Assembly (NCBI GenBank): GCA_963691655.1
Contig: OY829326.1
Coordinates: 144,044,998 to 144,108,997, forward strand
Direction of reading: 5' to 3'
Origin: Toxonevra muliebris
Taxonomy: Eukaryota; Arthropoda; Insecta; Diptera; Pallopteridae
Length of the DNA: 64,000 nt
The notes under the pieces are model-generated. The model saw only the letters and a program-made list of their open reading frames with translations. It ran no database searches and was not told the origin of the DNA. The translations under genes were made by a program, and so were the position numbers. Shown here one piece after another: positions 35,985 through 47,139 of the stretch (its first letter is position 1; each line of letters starts with the position of its first letter).

Positions 35985-36335
35985 GGGAAACAAGCAGAGA
36001 GTCAACCAGCAGACACCACAGCAGTGGAGAGAGTACGTACCCTTAGGGGCATCCTCTATTCACACCGCAAGTCACAAATTGACCTCAATCAGCTTGATCC
36101 ATCATAATTCTGTGTGACAGCATTGAGCGAATCCAGTTAACAAGAACCGGATCCACTCCATGCTGACCTGCTGCATTGCACATGCCGTCAAAAGTCTCAT
36201 TGTCAAAAGCTCTCTTAATATCAATAAAAATACCAATAGTGTATTCTTTCTTGTTGAGGGCCCGCTCAACCCGACCTACCAGTTTAGGCAGGGCCATCTC
36301 ACAAGATTTTCCACATTGGTAAGCATGCTGAAATA
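35985..36335 (-). pseudogene. LINE reverse transcriptase (partial)
   Basis: The frame at 36297-36085 reads LPKLVGRVERALNKKEYTIG and then FIDIKRAFDNETFDGMC, the FxDIxxAFD box holding the first polymerase Asp, then VNWIRSML. After a stop, GVNRGCP-stop-GYVLSPLLW is the PQG box with the Gln codon changed to a stop. NESGIYYTQPYADDVAC near 35960 preserves the catalytic YADD. Directly after YADDVA the sequence jumps into RNase H in a different frame, so the thumb region is deleted. Confidence 0.9.
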
Positions 36336-36339
36336 AAGT

Positions 36340-38785
36340 AGGCGGATGTAAAAATCGATATTTAGTACTTGAACGATTTTGACTAACGAACTAGTTTTTT
36401 TCATTCATTCATTTATTCGAACTAGTTAGTAGTAGTTAAAACTACTGAGTGATTTAAACTATTGAATGGCTGAAGGAATGATTTTAACGATCGAACGATT
36501 TGTTCAGTCGAATTCATTTATTCGCTTACCGAAAAAAAATCGTTGGCATATTTTGCTAATAACAAACAAATTATTCACTTATTCACAACTATCAAATGTA
36601 TGGAAAATGTTATAAATGGAAATTTATAACTTCAACATGAGTAACGTTCCTGGCCACGTTCTTTCAACGTTCTCCTATAACACTCTGCTGCAGATTTTCT
36701 TGTTATAAGTTTTTACTTCGGATTCTAAAAAGAAAGTTCACCTGAGCAATCCAGTATTCATAGTTTTTCTACGGAAAAGAAAAGTAACCGTATAAAAAAC
36801 AACAAACAAAAATCACTTTACAATAAAATACAAAAAGAGTTCTGATCTACAAATAAGTAATGAAATATACTTTGCTAGCGTGTTGTGGGCAGCCTCTGCG
36901 AATATTCCCCAAAGGAAAAACTCTTAAGGAAAACCCTACCAATTTTAACTTGATAACTCATATAAGTAAAAAAGAAAAAAAGTAAAAATTACTTCCAGCT
37001 TTACTCTTATAGCTCCATACTCACTATTAAGCTCTAGGAAATTCCCTGCCATTACATTAAACTTAATATTTTTTTTAACAGGTAGAAGTGAGCTCAGCGT
37101 ATCAATATGTCGTCTACGAGAAACTGAAGCCGTTTGGATATGAATTTTTAAACCGCGTGATTTGCATTATGCATTCCATTAAACTGAATGATATTGCTGT
37201 TGCAATTGCTATCGGCATGGCATAGCATATTCGCAGACAAACTACAGTGACAATTTCGATCGAATTCGATTTTGTTTTATCTTTTTTTATTTTTTTATTT
37301 TTTTTTTTGCTGCAAAATATTTTTGCATCCTTGAAATTGAAAAGTATTTACGATGTGGTCATGTTTTTCATTTCTTCTCTTCATGTTTGGTTTTTTTTTT
37401 TTTTTTTTTCGCACTGATATGAATGCAGTTTTTCGGTTTTGTCGAAAAGTCATTTAGAAAAGTTCATTAAATTATAGCCTGCTTTTAGGCGTCGAATTGA
37501 GCAAAACGGCCAATTGCAATATCTATTATTACTGTGCAATTTCTATGCATATAGTATATGAAAATTGCTGCAGCACATTGTGTGACATATGTACAAAAAC
37601 AAAAAGAACATAAAATAAAAATTTTATCTCTAAAAATGTTTTTGGCAAATACTGCAAAGAAATAAATTTAAAAAATAAAACACATGAAAAGTTTGTGCTT
37701 TTTGCTCAAAAATTTATTCTGTTTTCTTTTTTTTTTTTTTTGCCAATTATTTGATTGAGTAGAAATTTTTAAATTTTGGAAAACTTTTAAATTTTGTATA
37801 AATTTTTTCCAATGTTGGTTTTCACTTCTACTACTTTGTTACTTTCTTTTTTTTTTGTTTCTTTTCTATTATATGATCACGTACTCCTTGCATAAATAAC
37901 TTTTATATTATCCTTCTATTTCTTTATATTTTTTTTTCGTAATTTTTATACTTTTCATTTTGGTTCCTTCAATCTCAGGTGTATTTGTGCTATAATATAC
38001 TGCGGCAATGCAAATGCTAAATTATAATATTTCACCTCAGTAACCACATACATACACAACTCGTACATACTTATATTGTACAGGCATTGTAAGACTTCCT
38101 TAAACCTCTATCTACATGTATGAATGTATGTTTGTTTGTGTGTTTATATGTATATTTGTATCTATGCTACTGTGTGTATGTGTCTGGCTTGATTACATCG
38201 TTATCCTTTGAACAATATTTTTATGTTATCAGATGAAAGAAAAGGGTGCAAATGAAGAATTTAAAACTTAATTTAAAATTTGTAAAAAATTTAAAAAGTT
38301 CAATATATGAAAGAAATATATAATTCCACAGTCGGAAAGCAGATCTCGTCTGAAAAATATTATAATAGGTACACATCAACGGATCTCAGCTAGGGGGGAA
38401 AGAACCAGTCTTCACATTATTTGTATTGACCAGTATACAAAATTTTTGTATGTGTTTAAGATTTCCTTCAGGTAAAGGTGGGAAAGCAATTGACCTCCCT
38501 CGGGCACCTACATACATAACTTAGCTTCAGGCAAGTCGCTTACAATACTCAAGGCTATATTAATCAAAAGTAATGCATAGGAAAAAGTTTAATTAAACTG
38601 GAGGAGGGAATAGTGGAAGGACATCATAAAATCAACAAATGGATAAATCGTCCCAAACCCCAGAGGTTTGATCCCAAGTACCAATTGCTTACAATTAAAT
38701 ATGGGGGTAGGCCCTGAATAGTTAAGAGTTCGTCTTCTCCGTACGGTATGCGCCAGGTATTTAAGTTTATGTATGTTGTAATTTG
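36340..38785. other. AT-rich stretch with one dispersed-repeat piece
   Basis: At 36700-36790, TTCGGATTCTAAAAAGAAAG, GAGCAATCCAGTATTCATAG and TTTTTCTACG match the middle of the dispersed repeat at 5060-6020. The rest has many poly-T tracts (37275-37310, 37390-37410, 37724-37741) and (TATG)/(TTTG) simple repeats near 38120-38150. No gene was recognised. Confidence 0.5.
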
Positions 38786-38789
38786 GGTC

Positions 38790-39300
38790 AAGTTTCATTT
38801 CATAATTCACACGATGGTTTGCGAGTTTTCTTAGCGACCTTTTTATCCATGTTCTGATAGACGGTATTGCTTTGGAAGGTCGCTCCAGTAACGCTGGAGT
38901 GCCGCAAAGCTGTGTTCTCTGCCCAAAATTGTTTCTTGTTTTCATCAATGACTTTCTGTCATTGGTAAATAACCTTGCCTACTTATTTGTGAATGACAGC
39001 CCCATTTGTCATTCATATACTGGTCCAAATTGCTATCAACTAGAAGCTTCTGGATCTTATTCAACTTGGTGCAATAGGTAGTTTCCTGCTCTATTCATTT
39101 TGTGGGACATCGTAGAAACGCGATTCTATTCTACCACAATTTTCATGGTGGCCGATTTGCGGAAGTACCAGCAGTTGATATGTTCTCCAGAGCTACAGGA
39201 ACCGCAAGTGGAACTCACGCATTTCACGTAGACACGGTATTCCAACTAACTACGCATTGCTGAGATAATTCTTTCCTCAGTCGTACAGCAGCTCCTTGCA
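38790..39300 (+). pseudogene. Second LINE family: RT fragment joined to C-terminus
   Basis: The plus strand reads FTRWFASFLSDLFIHVLIDG, then NAGVPQSCVLCPKLFLVFIND (PQG box altered to PQS) and NNLAYLFVNDSPICHSYT, where the catalytic FADD is FVND. After about 39095 it passes to a C-terminal segment (ETRFYSTTIFMVADLRK, then HFT-stop-TRYSN). This segment aligns with the C-terminal fragment at 52700-53100 on the minus strand. The middle of the protein is missing. The RT style (VFINDFLS..FADDS) suggests a Jockey/CR1-type LINE without RNase H, distinct from the family at 35.2 kb. Confidence 0.8.
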
Positions 39301-39304
39301 ACGG

Positions 39305-40300
39305 GAAAAAAATGCAAAATAAAATTTTATATCTATAGTTAGCATTGATTTTGAAATTTCAAATTCCAGATTTTTGTATTTCTGACTATGAGAAAGAAAA
39401 AGACAAGTAAAAAAGTATTTAAAAAAACGTTGAATACTAGGTCTGTTCCCTGCACATAGAGTCCGTTGTGTACGTAAAAGCTTTTAACTTCTGACACGGA
39501 GGGGAAATCATTTACTCGTTCATTGCCTCTCTCACTTGCGAGATTATTGTGTGCAGGAACGCTTTTCAAGTAAAAAAATAGTAAAAATTTGAAAAATGGA
39601 CTAAAACTTTATGGTAAGAGAACAGATCTACTTTAGATTATAAATTTTATTTTACCTCTTTCCGCTCCCTGGTTATAACCTTTCCAAACGCTCATTACCC
39701 CTCTTTCCTTCATTAACCTATCTTCCTTTAAATAAAATCGACGTTCAGTCCTTCCGGAATAATTTTACCAGCCTCGGTGGGGGGGGACGAGAGTTTGAAT
39801 TAAAAATTGGTTTCGCCTTTATAAATAAACTTCTAATTCGTTAATCATCTTGACACATTTACTTCCACTTGACTTCCATAACAGAACTAATATTAGAACT
39901 AATACAGTCAGACTCAAAGTAATGGAGTTCTAGTCTAGCAAATAATAACCTTAAGTTCAAACCTTAATAAAAGTTTCATAACCCTCAAATTAATCTCAAG
40001 GAAAAAATTTTGCAGAAACTATTACAACTAGAACAGATTTCGTCAAAATCTCATGAGTATACGATGCCTCCGAAAAAGGTTCAAAAGCTGGTACTGCTTC
40101 TTTGCCAACTATATAAAGATTATTGGAGATTGAAGATTCCAAAAGGAATGGCTGAAAGGATTTTGTTCAAATATCGAGAACACGAAGGATCATTAAATTG
40201 TTTGCCAAGGACCGTAGAATGCCAAGCGGACGATACCTGGATTCTCTTCTCCTGGCTGTAAAAGCTATCGTGAGGAATATGGACCCCAGAAGCAGACCGT
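39305..40300. other. Intervening stretch, nothing recognised
   Basis: A frame at 39339-39569 (minus) and one at 40010-40261 (plus) have no recognisable domain. The latter may be the untranslatable upstream part of the LINE that follows. TTTCCGCTCCCTGGTTAT near 39659 matches 14562. Confidence 0.4.
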
Positions 40301-40304
40301 AGCT

Positions 40305-41710
40305 GATTTATCGCAGCTTAAGGCGGAAATAGATACAAACCAGGTCCAGACGGCATAATATCGATTATGTTTCAGAAAAACTTAAATCGGGTGTCTGATG
40401 AATATTTTTTAAGCATGGTTAAAATTTAAGCATATTCCCACTAAATGGAAGCGAGTAAAGGTCGTCTTTATAGCTAATGTAGGTAAAGAAATCATGAAAA
40501 GGTAAGTGATCTTAGACCAGTAAATCTAACCTCATTCGTTCTGAAAAGATTTGAAAGGCTTCTAAATATCTGTTTAAGGAATGTATTGGAGAATTCTGGC
40601 ATATTCACTGTTCAAAGTTTCTACCTTAAAGAAAGATCCGCTAAAACGAGTCTCCATGAAATTCTGCAGACAGTGGAAAAGTCGCTGGAAATCAAGTAAT
40701 ATACGATTGCCTTTTCGAATGTAGAAGGAGCTTTCAATAACGTCAGCACTGAAGCGATCCAACAGACATTAGCTTCACTAGGAGTGAACAGCTGGAAACC
40801 TGGAAAGTACACACCGTACTGAACACACCAACAGGGGAACTCCGCGAGAAGCGGTTAAATTACCATTTTTTTTACTGTGTATGATAAACGGTATCATGAT
40901 CAGGCTGAACAGGGAAGAAGTTACGGTAGTGCCTTGAAGGTATTAGCGCTGAATTCAAACCTGATGAATAAAATCACACATAAGACAATGGGTGAACTCT
41001 GTCTCTGGGCCGCAGAGTGTGGGCTTAACTTAAGTTCAAGTAAAACAGAATTATTACTTTTTACCAACAGAACCGAAATACCCAGTTTTACACCTCCGCA
41101 AGTCAATGAGCAAACGTTGGCTCTTTCAACTATGTAGCGCCAGTTACTTGGATTCTGTACTGGATACGAAACACGGAACATCAAGTAAGAGAAGCGAGAA
41201 ACTCAATCTAGGCCTACACACGAAAACTTAGTAGGAAATGGGGCCTCGAACTAAAATTAAACTTATGGATGTACAAAATCATGGCTCTTGATTCCGACAT
41301 CACAATATTTATTCTTCTAAAACAGTGCAAGGAGAGCCATACGAACCTAGCTCAACTACACAGCGTTGATCTTACATGAATCCCCACACATCGACACATA
41401 GACGACAACAAAAAAGCAAACGAGTTGGCCTGAAAGGGGTCTACCCTGCATGAATCACTAGCTGAATTAGTAATCATACCACTAAGCTCAGCAAAGAGTG
41501 AAATTGTAGATAGAACAGGCCAACAACCTACAGGACCAGCAGAACGTTATGGGCAAACTACAATTGGAAGTGATCATTAAACCTAATCTAGAAAAACCGA
41601 AAGGATATCTTAAAACTGTCGGCAGTCATTGCTGGCTTCTGGTATATTGGTGAGGAAGCGACCAAAATCGAAATCCCATTCCACACCTACAGTCGTAGCT
41701 GTAAGTAGCC
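40305..41710 (+). pseudogene. Long degraded LINE ORF2 (RT to RNase H)
   Basis: Successive plus-strand pieces, in changing frames, follow the order of a LINE polymerase. KPGPDGIISIMFQ is near 40345 (family motif GPDGI), and LRPVNLTSFVLKRFERLL near 40510. TSLHEILQTVEKSLE is near 40650, and YTIAFSNVEGAFNNVSTEAI near 40700, where the first catalytic Asp is Asn. LCLWAAECGLNLSSSKTELL and FTNRTEIPSF are near 41000-41090. KKANELA-stop-KGSTLHESLAE near 41420 is the RNase H end, nearly the same as ADELARKGSTLLESL in the copy at 35.4 kb. It ends in a worn C-terminus near 41700. Dozens of stops show it is old. Confidence 0.85.
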
Positions 41711-41714
41711 GGAG

Positions 41715-43055
41715 AGAAAATAAACTATGTTTAATTTTTTTTCTGCAAATTACGAACTTCAGGATGAACCAGAGCGAAACCCTTAGCCATTTCATGGTTT
41801 AACAACGTCGATTAACTATTTGAAATATGCATGAACCAACTAATAAACTTCTTAAACCTGTCGAGATGGATATGATTACTTTCTTTGCAGACAGACACGC
41901 TTCCAAAAAAAACTCATAATTTGTGTACAGTGACAGTGTAACATGAATAGCAGAAGATATCTTAAGAATCCAAAATTAATCCAACATAATTGTCTGAAAT
42001 AATCTATAGCTTCAAGTTAAACCATTTTGCATACCTACTAATACATAATTTCAATTTAAGGAAATAATCAAAAAGCCGATTATTTGAAATAATGCCAATT
42101 AATTTGCTTCCTTACAGATTCTAATGCCAGAGCAGCACATTTTACTCTTCAATTTTAGGAAAAGCCACCCTGTAATAATAATAGATTTCCGGAACATACG
42201 GATGTAATTTGTAGATACTACGATGTACACACACATACACATACACACAAATATACGAGCACATAGTTATTTTCAAAGGATTCAATGAAGCACGTAACGC
42301 GCAAGAAACTTTATTGAATTTGAATTTTACATTTGAACCAATAAAATATTGTCTGCCATCATCTCTATGCACTTTTTCCTAACTTCAACCCTTCGATGCA
42401 CCTCGCCCAATTGATAAAAGATGCAATATGAAAAAGCATATAAAGATGTAGGCAGCGATATGGTAATATTGAAAAATGACAATTCGCATAGCCAAGTCGG
42501 CCAATTCTTTTATTTTTTATTTTTCTACCTAAACAGTTTTTATTACATATAACAACAACTGCAAAAATATTCGAATGCAGATGTCATAGAATTTAATGAT
42601 GTTGCAAACTATATTTACTGCATAAAAAAAAATTTTTGTGAAATTTATTGAAATTGCATGGTGGAAAGGTTTGTGCATTGGAGATAAAATGTCCCCGAGG
42701 TATTGTCTATATGAATGTGTGAATATTTTAGTTGAATATGGAAAGTGGTATCAATTTTCTTCAATAGGTAATTCACACAAAAAAAAAATTCTTTTGAACT
42801 TCTTTATCACTGTGATGATAAATATTGTTTAAAGGCTTAGGTTCAGTGAGAGGCGTGAAAAAATTAGAATTTTAAATAACTTTTTTTGACAGTAATTACA
42901 AATATTTCCGAAAACTATCAATACAGAGTTATTATCCTATATTTTATTTTTACTTTTTCTGAAGTAGTGCCTTGCGGTGACCATCACAACTTCCTACTGG
43001 TTCATCTAAAATCAATTCAACAAAAAAAAAAAAAAAACATTTGTTTAATAGCACA
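41715..43055. other. AT-rich stretch, nothing recognised
   Basis: A CA-rich simple repeat occurs near 42225-42255. No terminal repeats or coding signal were supported. Confidence 0.5.
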
Positions 43056-43059
43056 GTCC

Positions 43060-43470
43060 AACAGCATTTTTGCACCTGAAAGGGTTTATTTTTAAAGCCA
43101 TTTTTTTAAAATAAACTTATAGTCCAGCACGTCTCAGTTTTTTTTTTTTAAGTGGATCAAAGTTTTCTTATTTTGATCGAAGGGATCTGAATGCATAGTG
43201 CAAAAAGTGTTATAAATTGATGTCTGAGAAAAATATTATCGGCGAAGTTGTATAGTAGAATTTTACGAGGGTCATTTCCGTAGAACACCTTAACCCTTTA
43301 GTTCCTCTTTTTATGGGACAATTTGACCCCTTTTTTGATGAAAACCTGAAAAGTCCTTTCAAAAAAGACATTTAAGGATTAAAATATTCCACAAAAATAT
43401 TTGCAAGAAAATTTCACTAGGGCTCACCAAAGACATAAAAATCCTAATGAGTACTTTTTAAGATAGTTAT
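43060..43470 (-). repeat. Repeat with an inverted partner at 58.9-59.35 kb
   Basis: Its reverse complement aligns along about 400 bp with 58900-59345. Shared phrases include CAGTCCAACAGCATTTTTGC, ATAGTCCAGCACGTCTCA, ATTTTGATCGAAGGGATCTG, TTAACCCTTTAGTTCCTCTT, TGGGACAATTTGACCCC, AAAGTCCTTTCAAAAAAGAC and TTTCACTAGGG. TTAACCC at about 43290 is a piggyBac-style terminus, but homology continues on both of its sides, so it is either internal to the repeat or an insertion older than the duplication. No coding frame was recognised. Confidence 0.8.
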
Positions 43471-43629
43471 AAAAGCGTTCTCGTTTAAAAGTTCTACCAT
43501 AAAATAGTCTTTTAAAAGTTAAATTGAGGGCCATCAAAAAAAGCAAAATAGGTTTAGAATGAGATCTTAAAAATGAAATTTAAGAACATTTTTGAGCCTG
43601 TATCTTTTGTTTTTTTGTTTTCCTTTTGG

Positions 43630-43955
43630 ACGACCTCGATAGTCTAGGGGATAGTGCACTAGACTTTCATCTAGGAGGTTGGGGTTCGATTCCCGTCTTC
43701 GTCTGGTGGTTAATTTTCATTACTGTTTTATATTCACCATCAATATAAAGTGTATGAGAATTATAAGATAGTATACAAGTACACACATTGGTTGGTAATG
43801 GCAAAACCACCAAGCCGATAAAAAACTGCCACACCGCCGTTCGGAATCGACGTTAAACTGTAGGTCCAACTATGTGGTATCACAATGGGCCGTTTAGACC
43901 TAAGTGTGTCTCTCGACAGCCACTCCAACCTTACCTAACCTACCCTAAAATATAC
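43630..43955 (+). mobile_element. tRNA-derived SINE
   Basis: The head at 43632-43702 is tRNA-like: box A TAGTCTAGGGG at 43640-43650, an anticodon-like arm CTAGA-CTTTCA-TCTAG at 43660-43675, and a perfect box B GGTTCGATTCC at 43683-43693. The acceptor stem is mostly lost, so it is not a working tRNA; the first bases (CCTCGATAGT) resemble tRNA-Asp. A tRNA-unrelated body follows, ending with CTATGTGGTATCACAATGGGC near 43868, CTCTCGACAGCCACTCC and CCTTACCTAACCTACC. Boxes A and B would act as an internal RNA polymerase III promoter. Confidence 0.8.
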
Positions 43956-44119
43956 TTTTTATGAACATTACCAGATCATAAAATATCTTTATTATAATTA
44001 GTTTCAGAACAGTGGGTATTGCATCCTAAAATGGACTTTTTCAAAATATTTTCGGAGCAAAAGTCACACTTTTCTTTGTAAATTTTGAGAAATAATTTTT
44101 GTCGCAAATTTACATTATA

Positions 44120-45402
44120 CAGGGTGACAATTGTAAAGTGACGCAAGTTTAATACTCTGCAGCAAGCTTTGCCATTTACCGTTACTTTAATTTAAAAAGC
44201 AAATTCATTCATCATTGGCTTGGCTTTTAATTTCATTTGAATTTTTGTTATTACATTTTGAAATTTCCATAAAAATGGACAAGGAAAATATTCGTCGTGA
44301 AATTATGAAGTTTCATTTGGCAAATTATAGTAGCCGTCAAATTGCAAAGGCTTTAAATTTGTCAAGTCGTACGGTAGACCGAGCTATTATTCGATATAAA
44401 CTGGGGGTTTTGGAGATAGAGACCGGGGAAAATTTTCAACAGTTGCCACTACTGGTTTAACAGAAAAAATTCGTAAACGAATCAAGCGAAATCCAAGGCG
44501 CTCAATGAGAAAAATCGCTAAGGAAGTGGGAGTAAACCGTGAAACAGTGCGAATCATTGCAAAATCAAAGCTTAATCTTAAGCCGTACAAGCTCCGAAAA
44601 GCTCAAGATCTGACACAAAAAAAGAAAGATTTGCGACTGCAAAGATGCAAGGCGTTGCTACGCTCCTCCGTGTTAAAAAATGTTGAAAATATCTTGTTTA
44701 CAGATGAAAAAATTTTCACGGTTGAACAACATTTCAATGCGCAAAATGACCGAATGTGGCAAACATCATCATCGCAACAAAATAGGACTGTTGGCCGAGT
44801 TCAAAAGCCAGCTTCCGTTATGGTATGGGCTGGAGTTTCCGCTAATGCCAGAACCCCTCTAATATTCGTTGAAGAGGGTGTTAAAATTGACCAAGTTGTT
44901 TATCGGAGCATTTTAAATAAACATGTTCTTCCCTGGGCCCAAGATACATTTGGAAATGAAAACTGGACTTTCCAGCAAGATTCTGCACCTTCCCACATGG
45001 CAAAATTAACGCAAACATGGATAAAAGACAATTTTTCTGGATTCATAACATCTCAAGAATTACCACCATACTCCCCAGACTTGAATTCAATGGACTACTC
45101 TATTTGAGTATTTTAGAGAGTAAGGCTTGTGCATCTCAACACCACAGTCTGGAGTCTCCGACAAACTCATTAGAGAAAGCCTGGACTGAAATTGATCAGG
45201 AAGTCCTGCGGCGAACAGTCCTACGATTTCCGGATCGATTGAAGGCATGTGTGCAGGCTAAAGGAGGTTATATTGAATGAGGTGGGGTTCAAATGAATGC
45301 TTATATATTCAGCAATGTTAACACTTAATTGTACTTAATGGAAGTACGTCCTTTTGAAAATAACTGCTGAAATGTGTGCGTCACTTTACGATTGTCACCC
45401 TG
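44120..45402 (+). mobile_element. maT-like DD37D transposon, copy A
   Basis: It starts CAGGGTGACAATTGTAAAGT at 44120 and ends with the complementary ACTTTACGATTGTCACCCTG at 45402. TA duplications lie at 44118-44119 and 45403-45404. Its length of 1283 bp is normal for the Tc1/mariner superfamily. It is almost identical to copy B at 45847-47133, which lies in the opposite direction. Confidence 0.95.
44275..45280 (+). pseudogene. maT-like transposase, copy A (two frameshifts)
   Basis: It encodes a DNA-cutting transposase with two helix-turn-helix regions (SSRQIAKALNLSSRTVDRAI and MRKIAKEVGVNRETVRIIAK) and catalytic motifs LFTDEKIF, FQQDSAPSHM and LNSMDYSI. Exactly 37 residues separate the second and third Asp in the copy-B version, defining the DD37D group known as maT. 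MDKENIRRE at 44275 is taken as the start because copy B keeps it and an upstream Met adds only hydrophobic non-conserved residues. Against copy B this copy lacks 4 nt near 44397 (frameshift after IIRY) and 1 nt near 45104 (frameshift after YSI). Total 1006 nt instead of 1011. Confidence 0.93.
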
Positions 45403-45404
45403 TA

Positions 45405-45845
45405 CACACAATTTTTGATTCCAAATATTATTTTGAGTGGATAGAATGTATATTTATATTGAAGTCGAAAGATTTGAGTCGGTGTTTCAGAAATCAAAAA
45501 AAAAAAAAAATGGTCAAGTATAAATAAAATTAAACCACACTTTAAACTTTAATTGAAAATATCACAAAATTCGAGGTAAATTGGAATAAGGGCTGCGCAT
45601 TAAAAAAATTGTAACATAGAAAATTCAAAAAATCAAGTTAGCCGTGAATCCGTTAAAACTATACGGTTAACGATAATGGAACACATTGAAGTGAAAATTC
45701 ACAACAAAAGCGGTGAAAATTTCGCAGAAACAGTTCGTGAAGCTGATACCACATTTGGTCATTATGAAATGTTTGCTCGGTAAACAAATTAGCCGATGTC
45801 GACGTGGAAGTTACCCGATCACAACCACTTTCGTATTACAGCTGT
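45405..45845. other. Spacer between the two maT-like copies
   Basis: The frame MEHIEVKIHNKSGENFAETV then READTTFGHYEMFAR (45676-45783) ends in a stop and has exon-like composition, unlike the AT-rich flanks. The segment NFAETVR..TTFGHYE weakly recalls the N-terminal domain of some mariner-related insect transposases. It may be a relic into which the two copies inserted nearby. The assignment is very uncertain. Confidence 0.3.
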
Positions 45846-45846
45846 A

Positions 45847-47133
45847 CAGGGTGACAATCGTAAAGTGACGCACACATTTCAGCAGTTATTTTCAAAAGGA
45901 CGTACTTCCATTAAGTACAATTAAGTGTTAACATTGCTGAATATATAAGCATTCATTTGAACCCCACCTCATTCAATATAACCTTCTTTAGCCTGCACAC
46001 ATGCCTTCAATCGATCCGGAAATCGTAGGACTGTTCGCCGCAGGACTTCCTGATCAATTTCAGTCCAGGCTTTCTCTAATGAATTTGTCAGCGACTCCAG
46101 ACTGTGGTGTTGAGATGCACAAGCTTTACTCTCAAAAATACTCCAAATAGAGTAGTCCATTGGATTCAAGTCTGGGGAGTATGGTGGCCATTCTTGAGAT
46201 GTTATGAATCCAGAAAAATTTTCTTTTATCCATGTTTGCGTTAATTTTGCCATGTGGGAAGGTGCAGAATCTTGCTGGAAAGTCCAGTTCTCATTTCCAA
46301 ATGTATCTTGGGCCCAGGGAAGAACATGTTCATTTAAAATGCTCCGATAAACAACCTGGTCAATTTTAACACCCTCTTCAACGAATATTAGAGGGGTTCT
46401 GGCATTAGCGGAAACTCCAGCCCATACCATAACGGAAGCTGGCTTTTGAACTCGGCCAACAGTCCTATTTTGTTGCGATGATGATGTTAGCCACATTCGG
46501 TCATTTTGCGCATTGAAATGTTGTTCAACCGTGAAAATTTTTTCATCTGTAAACAAGATATTTTCAACATTTTTTAACACGGAGGAGCGTAGCAACGCCT
46601 TGCATCTTTGCAGTCGCAAATCTTTCTTTTTTTGTGTCAGATCTTGAGGTTTCGGAGCTTGTACGGCTTAAGATTAAGCTTTGATTTTGCAATGATTCGC
46701 ACTGTTTCACGGTTTACTCCCACTTCCTTAGCGATTTTTCTCATTGAGCGCCTTCGATTTCGCTTGATTCGTTTACGAATTTTTTCTGTTAAACCAGTAG
46801 TGGCAACTGTTGAAAATTTTCCCCGGTCTCTATCTCCAAAACCCCCAGTTTCATTATATCGAATAATAGCTCGGTCTACCGTACGACTTGACAAATTTAA
46901 AGCCTTTGCAATTTGACGGCTACTATAATTTGCCAAATGAAATTTCATAATTTCACGACGAATATTTTCCTTGTCCATTTTTATGGAAATTTCAAAATGT
47001 AATAACAAAAATTCAAATGAAATTAAAAGCAAAGCCAATGATGAATAAATTTGCTTTTTAAATTAAAGTAACGGTAAATGGCAAAGCTTGCTGCAGAGTA
47101 TTAAACTTGCGTCACTTTACAATTGTCACCCTG
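45847..47133 (-). mobile_element. maT-like DD37D transposon, copy B
   Basis: It is bounded by CAGGGTGACAATCGTAAAGT at 45847 and the complementary ACTTTACAATTGTCACCCTG ending at 47133, with TA at 45845-45846 and 47134-47135. Length 1287 bp. It sits tail to tail with copy A across 444 bp. The inner ends of the two copies share the same variant (GACAATCG) and the outer ends the other (GACAATTG), as expected for two copies of one element in opposite directions. Confidence 0.95.
45969..46978 (-). pseudogene. maT-like transposase, copy B (single frameshift)
   Basis: The same protein as copy A, better preserved: 336 codons apart from one missing base near 46650-46655 (after KLNLKPYKLR), where copy A reads through in frame. 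N-terminal helix-turn-helix regions run from 46978 to about 46660. From 46619 down to 45969 a single 216-codon frame carries LFTDEKIF, VMVWAGVSA, FQQDSAPSHM, PPYSPDLNPMDYSIWSI and a complete C-terminus. The catalytic Asp triad is present with 37-residue spacing between the last two. Only this lesion appears to prevent expression, so the insertion is young. Confidence 0.95.
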
Positions 47134-47139
47134 TATACA

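Larger units (their letters stand above)
35165..36335 (-). mobile_element. RNase-H-bearing LINE, truncated and internally deleted
   Basis: The minus-strand order is RT palm (36335-36000), RNase H (35981-35600), C-terminal knuckle (35520-35380), and a 3' UTR with GATGTGGTATTAAAACGGCG near 35240. It ends in (AAC)n at 35165-35190, seen on the plus strand as GTTGTTGTTGTTGTT. The 5' end is cut inside the RT domain. The 3' simple repeat and 5' truncation are typical of target-primed insertion. The family belongs to the I/R1/LOA group by domain content; the exact clade cannot be assigned by eye. Related fragments lie at 16.2, 24.4, 24.9, 26.3 and 40.3 kb. Confidence 0.9.

Noticed and set aside
43632..43702. 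Functional tRNA gene
   Set aside because: Boxes A and B are good, but the acceptor stem pairs poorly, the T stem is incomplete and no T-run terminator follows; a tRNA-unrelated body continues, as in a SINE.
46608..46916. Plus-strand 102-codon frame
   Set aside because: It is the antisense shadow of the maT-like transposase of copy B.
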